Of a DNA stretch of 14,783 bases, positions 7,985 to 14,783 are shown piece after piece; position 1 is the stretch's first letter, and every line of letters begins with the position of its first letter. The translations under genes were made by a program, and so were the position numbers. Location: the NCBI GenBank assembly GCA_002432865.1, contig DJGX01000058.1, positions 4,326 to 19,108 on the forward strand. The letters run 5' to 3'. This stretch comes from Cloacimonetes bacterium UBA5835 (GTDB lineage Bacteria > Cloacimonadota > Cloacimonadia > Cloacimonadales > Cloacimonadaceae). The notes beneath the pieces are model-generated. The model was not told the origin of the DNA, made no database searches, and saw only the letters and a list, made by a program, of their open reading frames with translations.

Positions 7985-9541
7985 TTAGTCTGTTTGCTGC
8001 CAGGATAAAACTTTAATCATATTAGCTGCTTTCCATAGAGCCAAAATATCGCCTTTGCCCTGGTTGGGAATTTCCCGCCCACTATTATCCAGAGCAACAT
8101 AATTCATTATTTCAGCTTTAGAAGTATTACGAATTAACAAAGTTGGCTCCGGATTCAACTGTCCCCAGGGTAGTAAAATCTCCAGTTTCTGCCAATTTTC
8201 CCGATTAATATCTTTGGCTGCTACCACAGCATCATATTTCGTAGATGCCGTATGGGAAGGATGAAAGTGTTTCAGGAGGAAATTATTAAAACAATCCAAG
8301 AAAGTATCATAATTTTCCTGTTGCATCGTAAAACCTGCTGCTTTAGGATGACCTCCAAATTGCTTTAAGTACTTTTTACAGTGGGTGAAGGCATCCATAA
8401 TATTAAAACCTTCACTGCATCGACCTTCACAAACAGTATCGCCATTATGGCTTTTAAGCAATAAAGTGGGAATATTCAGTTTGTTTAATATATAAGTAGC
8501 TGCTGTACCTAAAAGGGGATAGGGAATAATATCTTCATCATCATAATATACAAACCAGTTGCCTACAAAATCAGCAGCTAAGGTATCCAAAAAATTGAAT
8601 ACTCGGTTTAAATCGCTATCCCATTTGTTTTTTTGGTTTTCCAGCTCCTGAAAAAGATCTGCTTTTGCATCTGAAAGTTGTAAAATAAAGCGCAAAGCAG
8701 TATGCCTGCCTTTATCATCACGCCCATTTGCTAAAAGATGAGCTGTATATTGCAGAAAACTGTTAATATCGCTTAATGTGTTTATGCGATTGTAATTACG
8801 CAATAAGAATTCCACTGTGTCATCCTGAATTTCATAAAAATGCTCTAATGCATAACGGACTAATATTCTATTCATTCCTATCATAGGAACTTTGTCGGCA
8901 ACAGAACCAACAGCCGTCCAAAAATAACTTGCTGGCTCAATGGGATGCTCCCATTTGTTTCCCAAATAACGAATTAACATTAAAACAACTCCAACTCCAG
9001 CAAGTTGTTTGAAAGGATAATCACATTGAGGAAGCTGAGGATTCATAATTGCATAAGCTGGTGGAAGAACCTCTGGTTGCACGATATGATGATCAGTTAT
9101 TATAACATCACATCCTAAGGCATTAAGCTGTTTAACTCCTTCCAAAGATGCAATACCGTTATCTACTGTAACTATAAGCTTATAATTACCTTCGCGCACA
9201 AAATCTATGAATCCTGCTTGAATGCCATGCGGCTCCAGATTGCGATTGGGAATATAATAACGATGTTTTTGGTAACCACAAGAATTAAGAAAGTTATATA
9301 AAATATAAGTACTAGTTATACCATCAGGATCATCATGGCCAAAAATTACCATAGGTTCATTCTCATAGAGAGCTGCCCGAATCCTGTGTTCAACTTTATC
9401 TATATTTGCAAAAAGAGCTTCATCAGGAAGCATATTAAGATTAGTTTGTAAATCCTGCTGCGATAAATTGCGAGATTTTAGTATTTGATTTAATATATCA
9501 TTAGAAGAATCCATATTACTATTAGGTTCATCTGGTTTCAT
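7985..9541 (-). CDS. recJ: RecJ-like single-strand DNA exonuclease (DHH/DHHA1)
   Basis: A 518-residue DHH-superfamily phosphoesterase. Motif I is GHDDPDGITS (68-77, with D71 and D73), motif II VTVDNGIAS (124-132, D127), motif III TDHH (149-152) and motif IV VGSVADKVP (211-219, D216), so the metal ligands appear complete. LAGVGVV (180-186) and LANGRDDKGR also fit RecJ. The DHHA1 domain carries GGHPKAAGF (396-404), and LLPWGQLNPEP (456-466) matches the PFGxxNPEP segment of the RecJ C-terminal OB-fold. E. coli RecJ is 577 residues, so this form is somewhat short. RecJ degrades single-stranded DNA 5' to 3' in recombination and repair. Motif I with H69 and P72 is a little unlike the bacterial textbook form, so a diverged second RecJ or an RNA/DNA exonuclease is possible. 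The start ATG shares an ATGA with the stop of the preceding gene, implying coupled translation. Confidence 0.82.
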   Translation of the reverse strand: MKPDEPNSNMDSSNDILNQILKSRNLSQQDLQTNLNMLPDEALFANIDKVEHRIRAALYENEPMVIFGHDDPDGITSTYILYNFLNSCGYQKHRYYIPNRNLEPHGIQAGFIDFVREGNYKLIVTVDNGIASLEGVKQLNALGCDVIITDHHIVQPEVLPPAYAIMNPQLPQCDYPFKQLAGVGVVLMLIRYLGNKWEHPIEPASYFWTAVGSVADKVPMIGMNRILVRYALEHFYEIQDDTVEFLLRNYNRINTLSDINSFLQYTAHLLANGRDDKGRHTALRFILQLSDAKADLFQELENQKNKWDSDLNRVFNFLDTLAADFVGNWFVYYDDEDIIPYPLLGTAATYILNKLNIPTLLLKSHNGDTVCEGRCSEGFNIMDAFTHCKKYLKQFGGHPKAAGFTMQQENYDTFLDCFNNFLLKHFHPSHTASTKYDAVVAAKDINRENWQKLEILLPWGQLNPEPTLLIRNTSKAEIMNYVALDNSGREIPNQGKGDILALWKAANMIKVLSWQQTD

Positions 9542-10743
9542 TCAACTTCCTCTTTTACAGGTATATTACGCGGAGCTGTTCTATCGGGAGCTTTACTGAT
9601 AATATCAAAACCAGTAAATCCAATCATCAACATATAAGAATTTTCGCTGAGATTATTGGTGGCTAAATCACCGCGTTTCAGATATTGAAATCCTAAATCA
9701 ATTCTATCAATTTCATTTTTTAAAGGAAGAGTCAATCCACAACTAAGTGATACTTCATCAATATCTTTGCCATCTTTATCGCGAAAATATAATTGACGCA
9801 TAGAAGCACCCACCCTCATCGGAAAACGCATAAAAATATTTTTATGTGCTTCCATATTTGGCTCGTAAGCAAGTCCTATCCCAATCTTATAACAATCACG
9901 ATAGTCGTCTGATATTGTGCTCCAGGGTTCATAATTAATATCAGCAGCCACCTTGAATTGTTCAAACGGCAAGGCTGTAGCGCTTAGACAATATTGTTCA
10001 GGAAGTTTGAATTTATAATCTTCTGCAGGTTCAGTATTGTGTATGCTGCTACGAATCAGCTCACCTTTCAAAGTAACAGGTGCACAATAATGAGCTCCAA
10101 CACTATATTTATCAAATAATTTGATAGTTCCAACGGTTATGCTGGGGTTCTTAAAATCCATTATTATTGATTCACGAGTGTCAAAATTGGAGTAGTTTCC
10201 AGTTTGTGAAAAATACTGTTTGTTATGCCCGAAATAGTAGTTGGCACTAATTCCCAGGTTCACTTCACTAAAACTGTAACTGTAAATCAAATCTGCCTTA
10301 TAAAGATATTTATCGCTGGTTTGAGATTCAACCGACCCATCGGGAAGATAGTGATAATTGGTTACTAATCCAGAGGCAAGAGAATTGAATTGAACACCTA
10401 ACCTATTTCTCCCAATTGGAATATTAATATTAAAATAAGGAAAATCTAAAGAATCATCTCTAAAAGTTCTTTCTATTCCCTCATATTGTGAGTGATATTT
10501 TGTATAACCCATATTCATTCCAGTGGAAAATAAAGTGTAGTTATTTCTGTTGTGCATAGCTGGATTGGCATAACCAGTATTGATTCTGAAAACATCACTG
10601 GCTCCTGTATCGCCCATTCCTAAACTGTAAATATCTCTACCATAATTATGAACGGGAAAACCGTAAAACGAAAATATGGAGTTTCCTGCCTGGAGAGATA
10701 TACATAAGATTGCTCCGCAGATAATAATAACTGCTTTTTTCAT
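9538..10743 (-). CDS. Secreted outer-membrane beta-barrel protein, FadL/PorV-like
   Basis: A 401-residue protein with a signal peptide (MKK, then a hydrophobic stretch to about A19, cleavage probably in SLQA-G). The mature start GRDIYSLGMGDTGASD...TGYANPA strongly resembles FadL/PorV-type barrels, where an early GMGGTGxA and a later NPA are characteristic. The rest is alternating polar/hydrophobic beta strands with glycines and aromatics (GISANYYFGHN, KIGIGLAYEP, RIDLGFQYLKRGDL). The last strand is at about SYMLMIGFTGF, followed by a polar tail ending KEEVE. It is probably a barrel in the outer membrane; a transported substrate cannot be named. PorV itself belongs to type IX secretion, but no other type IX gene is in view, so that role is not claimed. 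AAAGGA lies 6 bases before the ATG. It follows tatD by 47 bases and overlaps the RecJ-like gene by 4. Confidence 0.72.
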   Translation of the reverse strand: MKKAVIIICGAILCISLQAGNSIFSFYGFPVHNYGRDIYSLGMGDTGASDVFRINTGYANPAMHNRNNYTLFSTGMNMGYTKYHSQYEGIERTFRDDSLDFPYFNINIPIGRNRLGVQFNSLASGLVTNYHYLPDGSVESQTSDKYLYKADLIYSYSFSEVNLGISANYYFGHNKQYFSQTGNYSNFDTRESIIMDFKNPSITVGTIKLFDKYSVGAHYCAPVTLKGELIRSSIHNTEPAEDYKFKLPEQYCLSATALPFEQFKVAADINYEPWSTISDDYRDCYKIGIGLAYEPNMEAHKNIFMRFPMRVGASMRQLYFRDKDGKDIDEVSLSCGLTLPLKNEIDRIDLGFQYLKRGDLATNNLSENSYMLMIGFTGFDIISKAPDRTAPRNIPVKEEVE

Positions 10744-10790
10744 TCTATATCCTTTAACTTTAAAGCCATATCTTTTTGCAGCTTAAAGTT

Positions 10791-11594
10791 TTAATTAACC
10801 TTTTTATGACTAGATTTGTGATGTAAAGCCTTAACTGGATCGGGAGGAATACGGAAAAATCTATAAGCATTGGCAAATGATAATTCTGCTACTTCCTTAG
10901 GAGAAATCCCTTTTACTTCAGCTATTTTTTCTACTACTAAGGGTAAATATAGTGGGGAATTTCTTTCACCTCTATGCGGGTGAGGAGGTAAATAGGGACA
11001 ATCCGTTTCTACCATAAATCTATCCAAGGGAACTAATCTAATTACATCATCTAAGTGAATATTAGCATAGGTGATATTTCCTGTAAAAGAAATCATCCAA
11101 CCTGCATCCAAAACCTGTTGCGCAAAAATAATATCACCGGAGAAACAATGAAAAACCGCTTCCTTAATATTCTCATTTTTTAAAATGTTATAACATTCCT
11201 GATGAGCATCTCGATCATGAACAATAACCGGTAAATCATATTCTACAGCTAAATGTGCTTGATTGGCAAAAACTTCACGCTGCACTGTAAATGGAGATAA
11301 GTTTCGGAAAAAGTCCAATCCGATTTCACCAATGGCTACTACCTTTTTCTCTCTTGCCAGTTTTTTTACTATCTCAGCATCAAAATCAATAGCATCATGA
11401 GGGTGGTAACCAACTGTGGAAAAGATATGTAAGTGCTTTTTGGCCAGCCCCAAAGAACTGAACGCCGTTTCTTTGTTGAAAGCAACATTAATAATGTATT
11501 CTATTCCACTGCTAAAGCATTTATTTATTAAGCTTTCTCGATCGCTGTCAAAATCAGGATGATCCAGGTGACAATGTGTTTCAAATAATTTCAT
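10791..11594 (-). CDS. tatD: TatD-family metal-dependent deoxyribonuclease
   Basis: A 267-residue TIM-barrel hydrolase with the full set of TatD metal ligands: H7 and H9 in ETHCHLD, E90 in AIGEIGLDFF, H126 in VIVHDRDA, H149 in FHCFSG and D198 in VETDCPYLPP. HRGERNSP (207-214) and the C-terminal NAYRFF are also typical. TatD enzymes act as 3' to 5' exonucleases on DNA or RNA and serve in DNA repair or quality control. The last 18 residues form a basic, histidine-rich tail (PDPVKALHHKSSHKKVN) beyond the usual family end. It is the first gene after the candidate promoter. Its nearest purine-rich binding site, AGGGG, is 14 bases from the ATG, unusually far. Confidence 0.92.
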   Translation of the reverse strand: MKLFETHCHLDHPDFDSDRESLINKCFSSGIEYIINVAFNKETAFSSLGLAKKHLHIFSTVGYHPHDAIDFDAEIVKKLAREKKVVAIGEIGLDFFRNLSPFTVQREVFANQAHLAVEYDLPVIVHDRDAHQECYNILKNENIKEAVFHCFSGDIIFAQQVLDAGWMISFTGNITYANIHLDDVIRLVPLDRFMVETDCPYLPPHPHRGERNSPLYLPLVVEKIAEVKGISPKEVAELSFANAYRFFRIPPDPVKALHHKSSHKKVN

Positions 11595-11632
11595 TTTTAA
11601 TTATTTAACCCCTATTTTAGGATGAATTCAAT

Positions 11633-11659
11633 ATAATATAAGAGTCCTTTTTTTGTCAA
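11633..11659 (-). promoter_or_regulatory. Candidate sigma-70-type promoter for the tatD-tamB operon
   Basis: On the minus strand a perfect TTGACA (-35, 11654-11659) is followed after 15 bases by TATTAT (-10, 11633-11638, five of six to consensus). Transcription would start about 30 bases before the tatD ATG. The spacer is shorter than the usual 17, and the region is AT-rich, so chance similarity is possible. The position, at the start of an eight-gene run and after the widest gap among the protein-coding genes, supports it. Confidence 0.5.
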
Positions 11660-11674
11660 GCAGGTTCTATTATG

Positions 11675-11734
11675 CTATTTATTCTTCATTAAGAACATCA
11701 AAACATTGATAGATATTAAACTCGTAACTTTCAT
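11675..11734 (-). other. Possible 19-codon hydrophobic peptide ORF in the gap upstream of tatD
   Basis: An ATG at 11732-11734 opens a 19-residue frame, MKVTSLISINVLMFLMKNK, ending in TAG at 11675-11677. GAGAGGGG lies 8 bases upstream, a better-placed binding site than the one before tatD. The peptide has a charged start, a hydrophobic middle and a basic end, as small membrane peptides do. It lies just upstream of the candidate promoter. Frames this short arise by chance in AT-rich DNA, so this is only a candidate. Confidence 0.2.
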
Positions 11735-11856
11735 ATATATAACCCCTCTCACAGATTATCTTAATTACTCAGATTAAAAAATAGTTCATACAGATTAAAT
11801 CTTCTATTGAAATAAACCTTGTTAATCCAATCGATCCAGTTATCCGTTATCTATTC

Positions 11857-13542
11857 TTAATTCAAATAGAGCCATAAAACATCTATATATACAGAAACTG
11901 GAACTGGATATGTTCCATATAGAGAAGAGGAAAGAACATTTTTAAATCCAGTGCGTAATTCAAATAAATTTCCTACATTAATTCCTGCCCAAGCATCCAG
12001 CATTGTGGAACTTTCAATCAAATATGGGTTTAGCGCGTTGGCTACATAATATTCTGAATGGCCATAAATATCACAACCTACTACAACTGCATTATCATAG
12101 GGTAATATATATTTTATCTGTTGAACACTATGAAAGCGGTATTCCGGATTTTCTGTAAGCGATGGATAATATTTACTGATAACCCATTCCGGTCTTGCGG
12201 TTATCAACCATTTTTTCCAGCTATAATTCACATCCATCGCCAGGCGGAGAAAAGGTTGCTGTTTTTTTATGTTTAACCAGGAATTTTCTGCTTCCTGCTC
12301 AATCTCTCTTGTCCCTACTGCCACTAATGGCTTAATATTGAAGAGGTTATAGCTACAATAAACCGATGACTCCTGCGAAAAAGAGATATCTATTAAATCC
12401 AATTCTCCGTCAGCATTAAAAATATCTTTCACTTTCAAAACAGAGGAATCATCACCCATTTTGTGTTCATGGGTTGCTCCCAAATTAAAGTTCTTAAGAG
12501 AATAATCAGCATTAGCAAATAACCTGTAGCGTTTCCAATCTAAGCAGTCCGCGGTAAGATTGATTTTTACTGGATTGTTTATCTGGAAACCAAACCCGAG
12601 CTTATCTTGGTATTCTTCAGCATTATAAAATCCGCAAAAACAAGAAAAACCTTTATTCCAGTTATGTTCATATAGTTCTTTAGTTTGCAGAAAGCCAATT
12701 TTTTGCTGAGCAGAAAATTGTAAACGAGTGGAATTACGATTATACTCTTTGTAAAACAGATTAGTATTTGCGCTTTCGGATTCCTGTAGTAATTTTAGTT
12801 TAAACCAAGGTAAAGCAAATGAGGCATAAAACTGCTGTAAGTTATGGTTGATTGTGAAATTCGTAGATTGCCAGTATACAGGAAGCAGTTCATTCATAGC
12901 AATATCTTTTTTCCAATTGGCAAATTCGAGCTCCCAAGTAACTAATTTTCCTGATTGGGAAAGGCGATGTTTCATAGAAGTTTCAGTAGAAGTAATATCT
13001 GTCCAATAACCATTTTGAACCAGAAAATCACCCTGATATTCAAGATAGGGATAAGAAAAAAGCTCATTTTTAGATAAATTGATGCGCGCATAATGATGAT
13101 CATAATCTCCCAATCCTGCTTTCAAAGATGTTAGAACAGGCGGAAAAGGATAACTGCTGTTTGTATAATTTACTGTGCGCTGATATTCTTTAACCTGATA
13201 TAAGGAATTGAAATACCCATAATAGAGAGCAGGAGAAAAAATACCGGATAAAGTTTCAAAACCATTTCTTTCTGGCATATTCATTTCAGAGCGTCCTACA
13301 TAAAAATAGCCATTATGATATATATCTCCGTAGTCTATATGTAAAGGTGATGCACCGAAAATATGTTCATTAGTGTCGAGGTGATTTGCTTTTATCCAAT
13401 TTTCAATTTCAGCTTTAGTAACTTTTTTCTCTACAAGCTCTAAAGTATCAACTTTAGTTGGCTCTGCAGTTGTTATTTTCTGGGCAAAAAAAGGAATAGT
13501 AAAAAGGGTAAAAACTACAACCAACCTAAATCGTGATAACAC
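11857..13542 (-). CDS. Unrecognised secreted protein, probable outer-membrane beta-barrel
   Basis: 561 residues that I do not recognise as a named family. It has a signal peptide (MLSRFR then a hydrophobic stretch to about A20 in PFFAQ). A short charged stretch follows (about 30-60, KKVTKAEIENWIKANH), and the remainder is rich in aromatic residues and alternating strands. AGLGDYDHHYARINL and the final FKNVLSSSLYGTYPVPVSVYIDVLWLYL resemble the closing strands of porin- or TonB-receptor-like barrels of Bacteroidetes, but no plug domain or TonB box is seen. The start is GTG at 13540-13542 with AAGGAG 8 bases upstream. The first 28 bases overlap the end of the epimerase gene, so the two are probably cotranscribed and coupled. 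A 262-base gap separates it from tatD with no clear terminator. An outer-membrane location is inferred; the function is unknown. Confidence 0.6.
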   Translation of the reverse strand: MLSRFRLVVVFTLFTIPFFAQKITTAEPTKVDTLELVEKKVTKAEIENWIKANHLDTNEHIFGASPLHIDYGDIYHNGYFYVGRSEMNMPERNGFETLSGIFSPALYYGYFNSLYQVKEYQRTVNYTNSSYPFPPVLTSLKAGLGDYDHHYARINLSKNELFSYPYLEYQGDFLVQNGYWTDITSTETSMKHRLSQSGKLVTWELEFANWKKDIAMNELLPVYWQSTNFTINHNLQQFYASFALPWFKLKLLQESESANTNLFYKEYNRNSTRLQFSAQQKIGFLQTKELYEHNWNKGFSCFCGFYNAEEYQDKLGFGFQINNPVKINLTADCLDWKRYRLFANADYSLKNFNLGATHEHKMGDDSSVLKVKDIFNADGELDLIDISFSQESSVYCSYNLFNIKPLVAVGTREIEQEAENSWLNIKKQQPFLRLAMDVNYSWKKWLITARPEWVISKYYPSLTENPEYRFHSVQQIKYILPYDNAVVVGCDIYGHSEYYVANALNPYLIESSTMLDAWAGINVGNLFELRTGFKNVLSSSLYGTYPVPVSVYIDVLWLYLN

Positions 13543-14486
13543 TTAGCGGTCTCCTTCATATTGTTTTCTAAATTGGCTGTAGGTTTCCAACCTAATATCC
13601 TTATTGCTTTCTCGGTATCTGCTAACCAGGCATCTGCCATAATTTCTTTCATTTTTTCTCGATTAGTTACCACTTCTTTGTGAAATAAACGACCATATAA
13701 ATCACCAGCATAAAAAATCAGGCAAGCCAAAAATTCTGGAACTGTAATAGTAACAGGTTTCTTATTCAAAGCCTTGGCAACCGCTTTTATAACATCGCTT
13801 TGCTTGTAAACTTTGCCATCTGTGGCAAAAAATGTTTGAGAATATGCTGCGGGATTATTAACGCAAAGCTCAACAAATCGGCATAATTCTAAAACATATA
13901 TCATATTGATCAACTTATCTTTACGCCCAATTTTAAAACCGAAACCACGATTAACAAGCTTAAAAACCTGTAAAAAATCCTTATCACCACAACCATAAAT
14001 TGAACAGGGACGGATAATAGTATAATTCTTCCGGCATTTTTCCTTGATGGCTTTTTCCGCAGCAAATTTACTTTTTCCATACCAGGTTACAGGAGCAGAA
14101 GGTTCATCTTCTTTTACAGGAATATTATCTATACTCGGACGAGAGGCTGCCTGAGAACTAAAATAGATAAGCTGTTGCTCTTCGGGAAGTTTGTTAATTG
14201 CCTCAATTATTTTCTCTGTGATGCCTAAATTGGCTTTGAACATCTGCCCTGAATTTAGAGCTTTGGTTTTTCCCGCATTATGAATTATTATATCTATACC
14301 TGTAAAAGCAGAGATAAGGGATTGAGCATCATAATAGTTAACTTTTACGATTTGTGCCCGAGGTGAAATAAAAGTTGTGAAAGCATTAGATCGAACTATA
14401 GCTCTAACTTCATAACCGGCAGAAAGGAAATGCTTAACCAGATTGCTGCCTACAAATCCATTGGCTCCTGTTATGGCTATTTTCAT
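13515..14486 (-). CDS. NAD(P)-dependent epimerase/dehydratase, extended SDR family
   Basis: A 323-residue extended short-chain dehydrogenase. The Rossmann nucleotide-binding motif is TGANGFVG (6-13). The catalytic set is a serine in YFSSQAAS (S110/S111) and YGKSK (Y136, K140). IIRPCSIYG (157-165) is the usual segment after the active site. The C-terminal part (about 165-323) is the variable substrate domain, with KAIRILGWKP at about 293-302, common in sugar epimerases and 3-beta-HSD/dihydroflavonol-reductase-like members. It probably acts on a nucleotide sugar or a hydroxysteroid/polyketide-like substrate; the sequence does not decide. The ATG has GGTGAT just upstream, a modest binding site. 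It lies 47 bases downstream of tRNA-Val with no visible terminator between, and overlaps the next gene. Confidence 0.85.
   Translation of the reverse strand: MKIAITGANGFVGSNLVKHFLSAGYEVRAIVRSNAFTTFISPRAQIVKVNYYDAQSLISAFTGIDIIIHNAGKTKALNSGQMFKANLGITEKIIEAINKLPEEQQLIYFSSQAASRPSIDNIPVKEDEPSAPVTWYGKSKFAAEKAIKEKCRKNYTIIRPCSIYGCGDKDFLQVFKLVNRGFGFKIGRKDKLINMIYVLELCRFVELCVNNPAAYSQTFFATDGKVYKQSDVIKAVAKALNKKPVTITVPEFLACLIFYAGDLYGRLFHKEVVTNREKMKEIMADAWLADTEKAIRILGWKPTANLENNMKETAKCYHDLGWL
13551..13556 (-). promoter_or_regulatory. Ribosome binding site supporting a GTG start inside the epimerase gene
   Basis: AAGGAG on the minus strand, within the last codons of the epimerase gene, lies 8 bases before the GTG at 13540-13542. 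It supports the GTG start of the 561-residue protein and its coupling to the epimerase. Confidence 0.7.
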
Positions 14487-14533
14487 ATATCACCGCTTGT
14501 TACACTCTTCAGTTTTTATTGGGATAGAAAAAA

Positions 14534-14609
14534 TGGTGGGCGCTAAGGGACTCGAACCCCCGACCACATGCGTGTAAAGCATGTGCTCTCCCAACTGAGC
14601 TAAGCGCCC
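14534..14609 (-). tRNA. tRNA-Val (anticodon TAC)
   Basis: A 76-base tRNA including an encoded CCA. Acceptor GGGCGCT pairs with AGCGCCC, the D stem is GCTC/GAGC, the anticodon stem CATGC/GCATG encloses loop TTTACAC (anticodon TAC, valine codon GTA and relatives), and the T loop is TTCGAGT. Two G-T pairs occur in the T stem. Six T residues follow the CCA directly on the coding strand. It lies 19 bases downstream of tRNA-Pro. Confidence 0.96.
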
Positions 14610-14628
14610 AAAAATAATTAACTTACAC

Positions 14629-14706
14629 TGGTCGGGGTGAGAGGATTTGAACCTCCGACTCCCTGCTCCCAAAGCAGGTGCGCTAACCGGGCTGCGCTAC
14701 ACCCCG
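14629..14706 (-). tRNA. tRNA-Pro (anticodon TGG)
   Basis: A 78-base tRNA including an encoded CCA. Acceptor CGGGGTG pairs with CACCCCG, with the C1-G72 pair typical of proline tRNAs. The D stem is GCGC/GCGC, the anticodon stem CCTGC/GCAGG encloses loop TTTGGGA (anticodon TGG, proline codon CCA and relatives), and the T loop is TTCAAAT. It precedes tRNA-Val on the same strand; the two are probably one transcript. Confidence 0.96.
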
Positions 14707-14783
14707 AAATGATATAAAATCCAAAACTTTGATATTGTGATTTTTGTCAATAACTTTCCCTTATTGGCATTCCCATATTTTTT

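Noticed and set aside
9538..10743. Type IX secretion PorV
   Set aside because: The protein resembles FadL/PorV barrels in general, but no other type IX component or cargo domain is in the window.
10756..10790. Inverted repeat AACTTTAA/TTAAAGTT between tatD and the barrel gene, as a terminator
   Set aside because: An AT-only 8-base stem with a 19-base loop and no T-run would be weak; it is more likely chance in AT-rich DNA.
11645..11654. T-run on the plus strand as a terminator
   Set aside because: No plus-strand gene ends there and no GC-rich stem precedes it; the bases form the spacer of the minus-strand promoter candidate.
14490..14672. A 60-codon minus-strand open frame
   Set aside because: It reads straight through both tRNA genes, and its GRLAQLGEHMLYTH stretch is the usual false translation of tRNA sequence.
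14711..14750. Promoter for the tRNA pair
   Set aside because: TTGACA is present on the minus strand at 14745-14750, but no acceptable -10 lies 15-19 bases away. The only TATATC (14711-14716) is too far from it and too close to the tRNA start.

Overview
The window reads as an ordinary, densely packed chromosomal segment from an AT-rich (high-30s % GC by eye) diderm, Gram-negative-type bacterium. The diderm call rests on a TamB-like protein, a LolCD lipoprotein exporter and two secreted beta-barrel-like proteins. The overall style (GC, gene mix, Bacteroidetes-like barrels, intergenic repeats) fits the FCB side of the tree. My best guess is Candidatus Cloacimonetes (Cloacimonas-like). That assignment is from recollection of style, not from a search.

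Every gene lies on the minus strand, so transcription runs from high to low coordinates. At the right end are tRNA-Pro(TGG) and tRNA-Val(TAC), followed 47 bases later by an extended-SDR epimerase/dehydratase. That gene overlaps by 28 bases an orphan 561-residue secreted beta-barrel-like protein with a GTG start. A 262-base gap follows, holding a good candidate promoter (TTGACA, 15-base spacer, TATTAT) just upstream of tatD. From there eight genes run with gaps of 52 bases or less, or overlaps: tatD, a FadL/PorV-like outer-membrane protein, a RecJ-like exonuclease (ATGA overlap), a CTP-dependent polyprenol-kinase-like membrane protein (TTG start), a polyprenyl-phosphate glycosyltransferase (GT2), a LolC/E-type permease, LolD, and a 1354-residue TamB-like protein. 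They look like one operon.

Most of this operon concerns the envelope: lipoprotein extraction from the inner membrane (LolC-LolD), a TamB-type bridge between membranes, a lipid-carrier kinase next to a glycosyltransferase that would use such a carrier, and an outer-membrane barrel. Two DNA-processing enzymes (TatD and RecJ types) ride with them. The left 357 bases carry no gene. They are a mosaic of short repeats: a 22-base tandem array, a duplicated 35-base module, a 9-base triplet and GGATT-rich tracts, the last of which runs into the tamB stop codon. This mosaic is the least explained DNA in the window. I found no mobile element, CRISPR array, phage gene or defence system, and no convincing undescribed multi-gene system.
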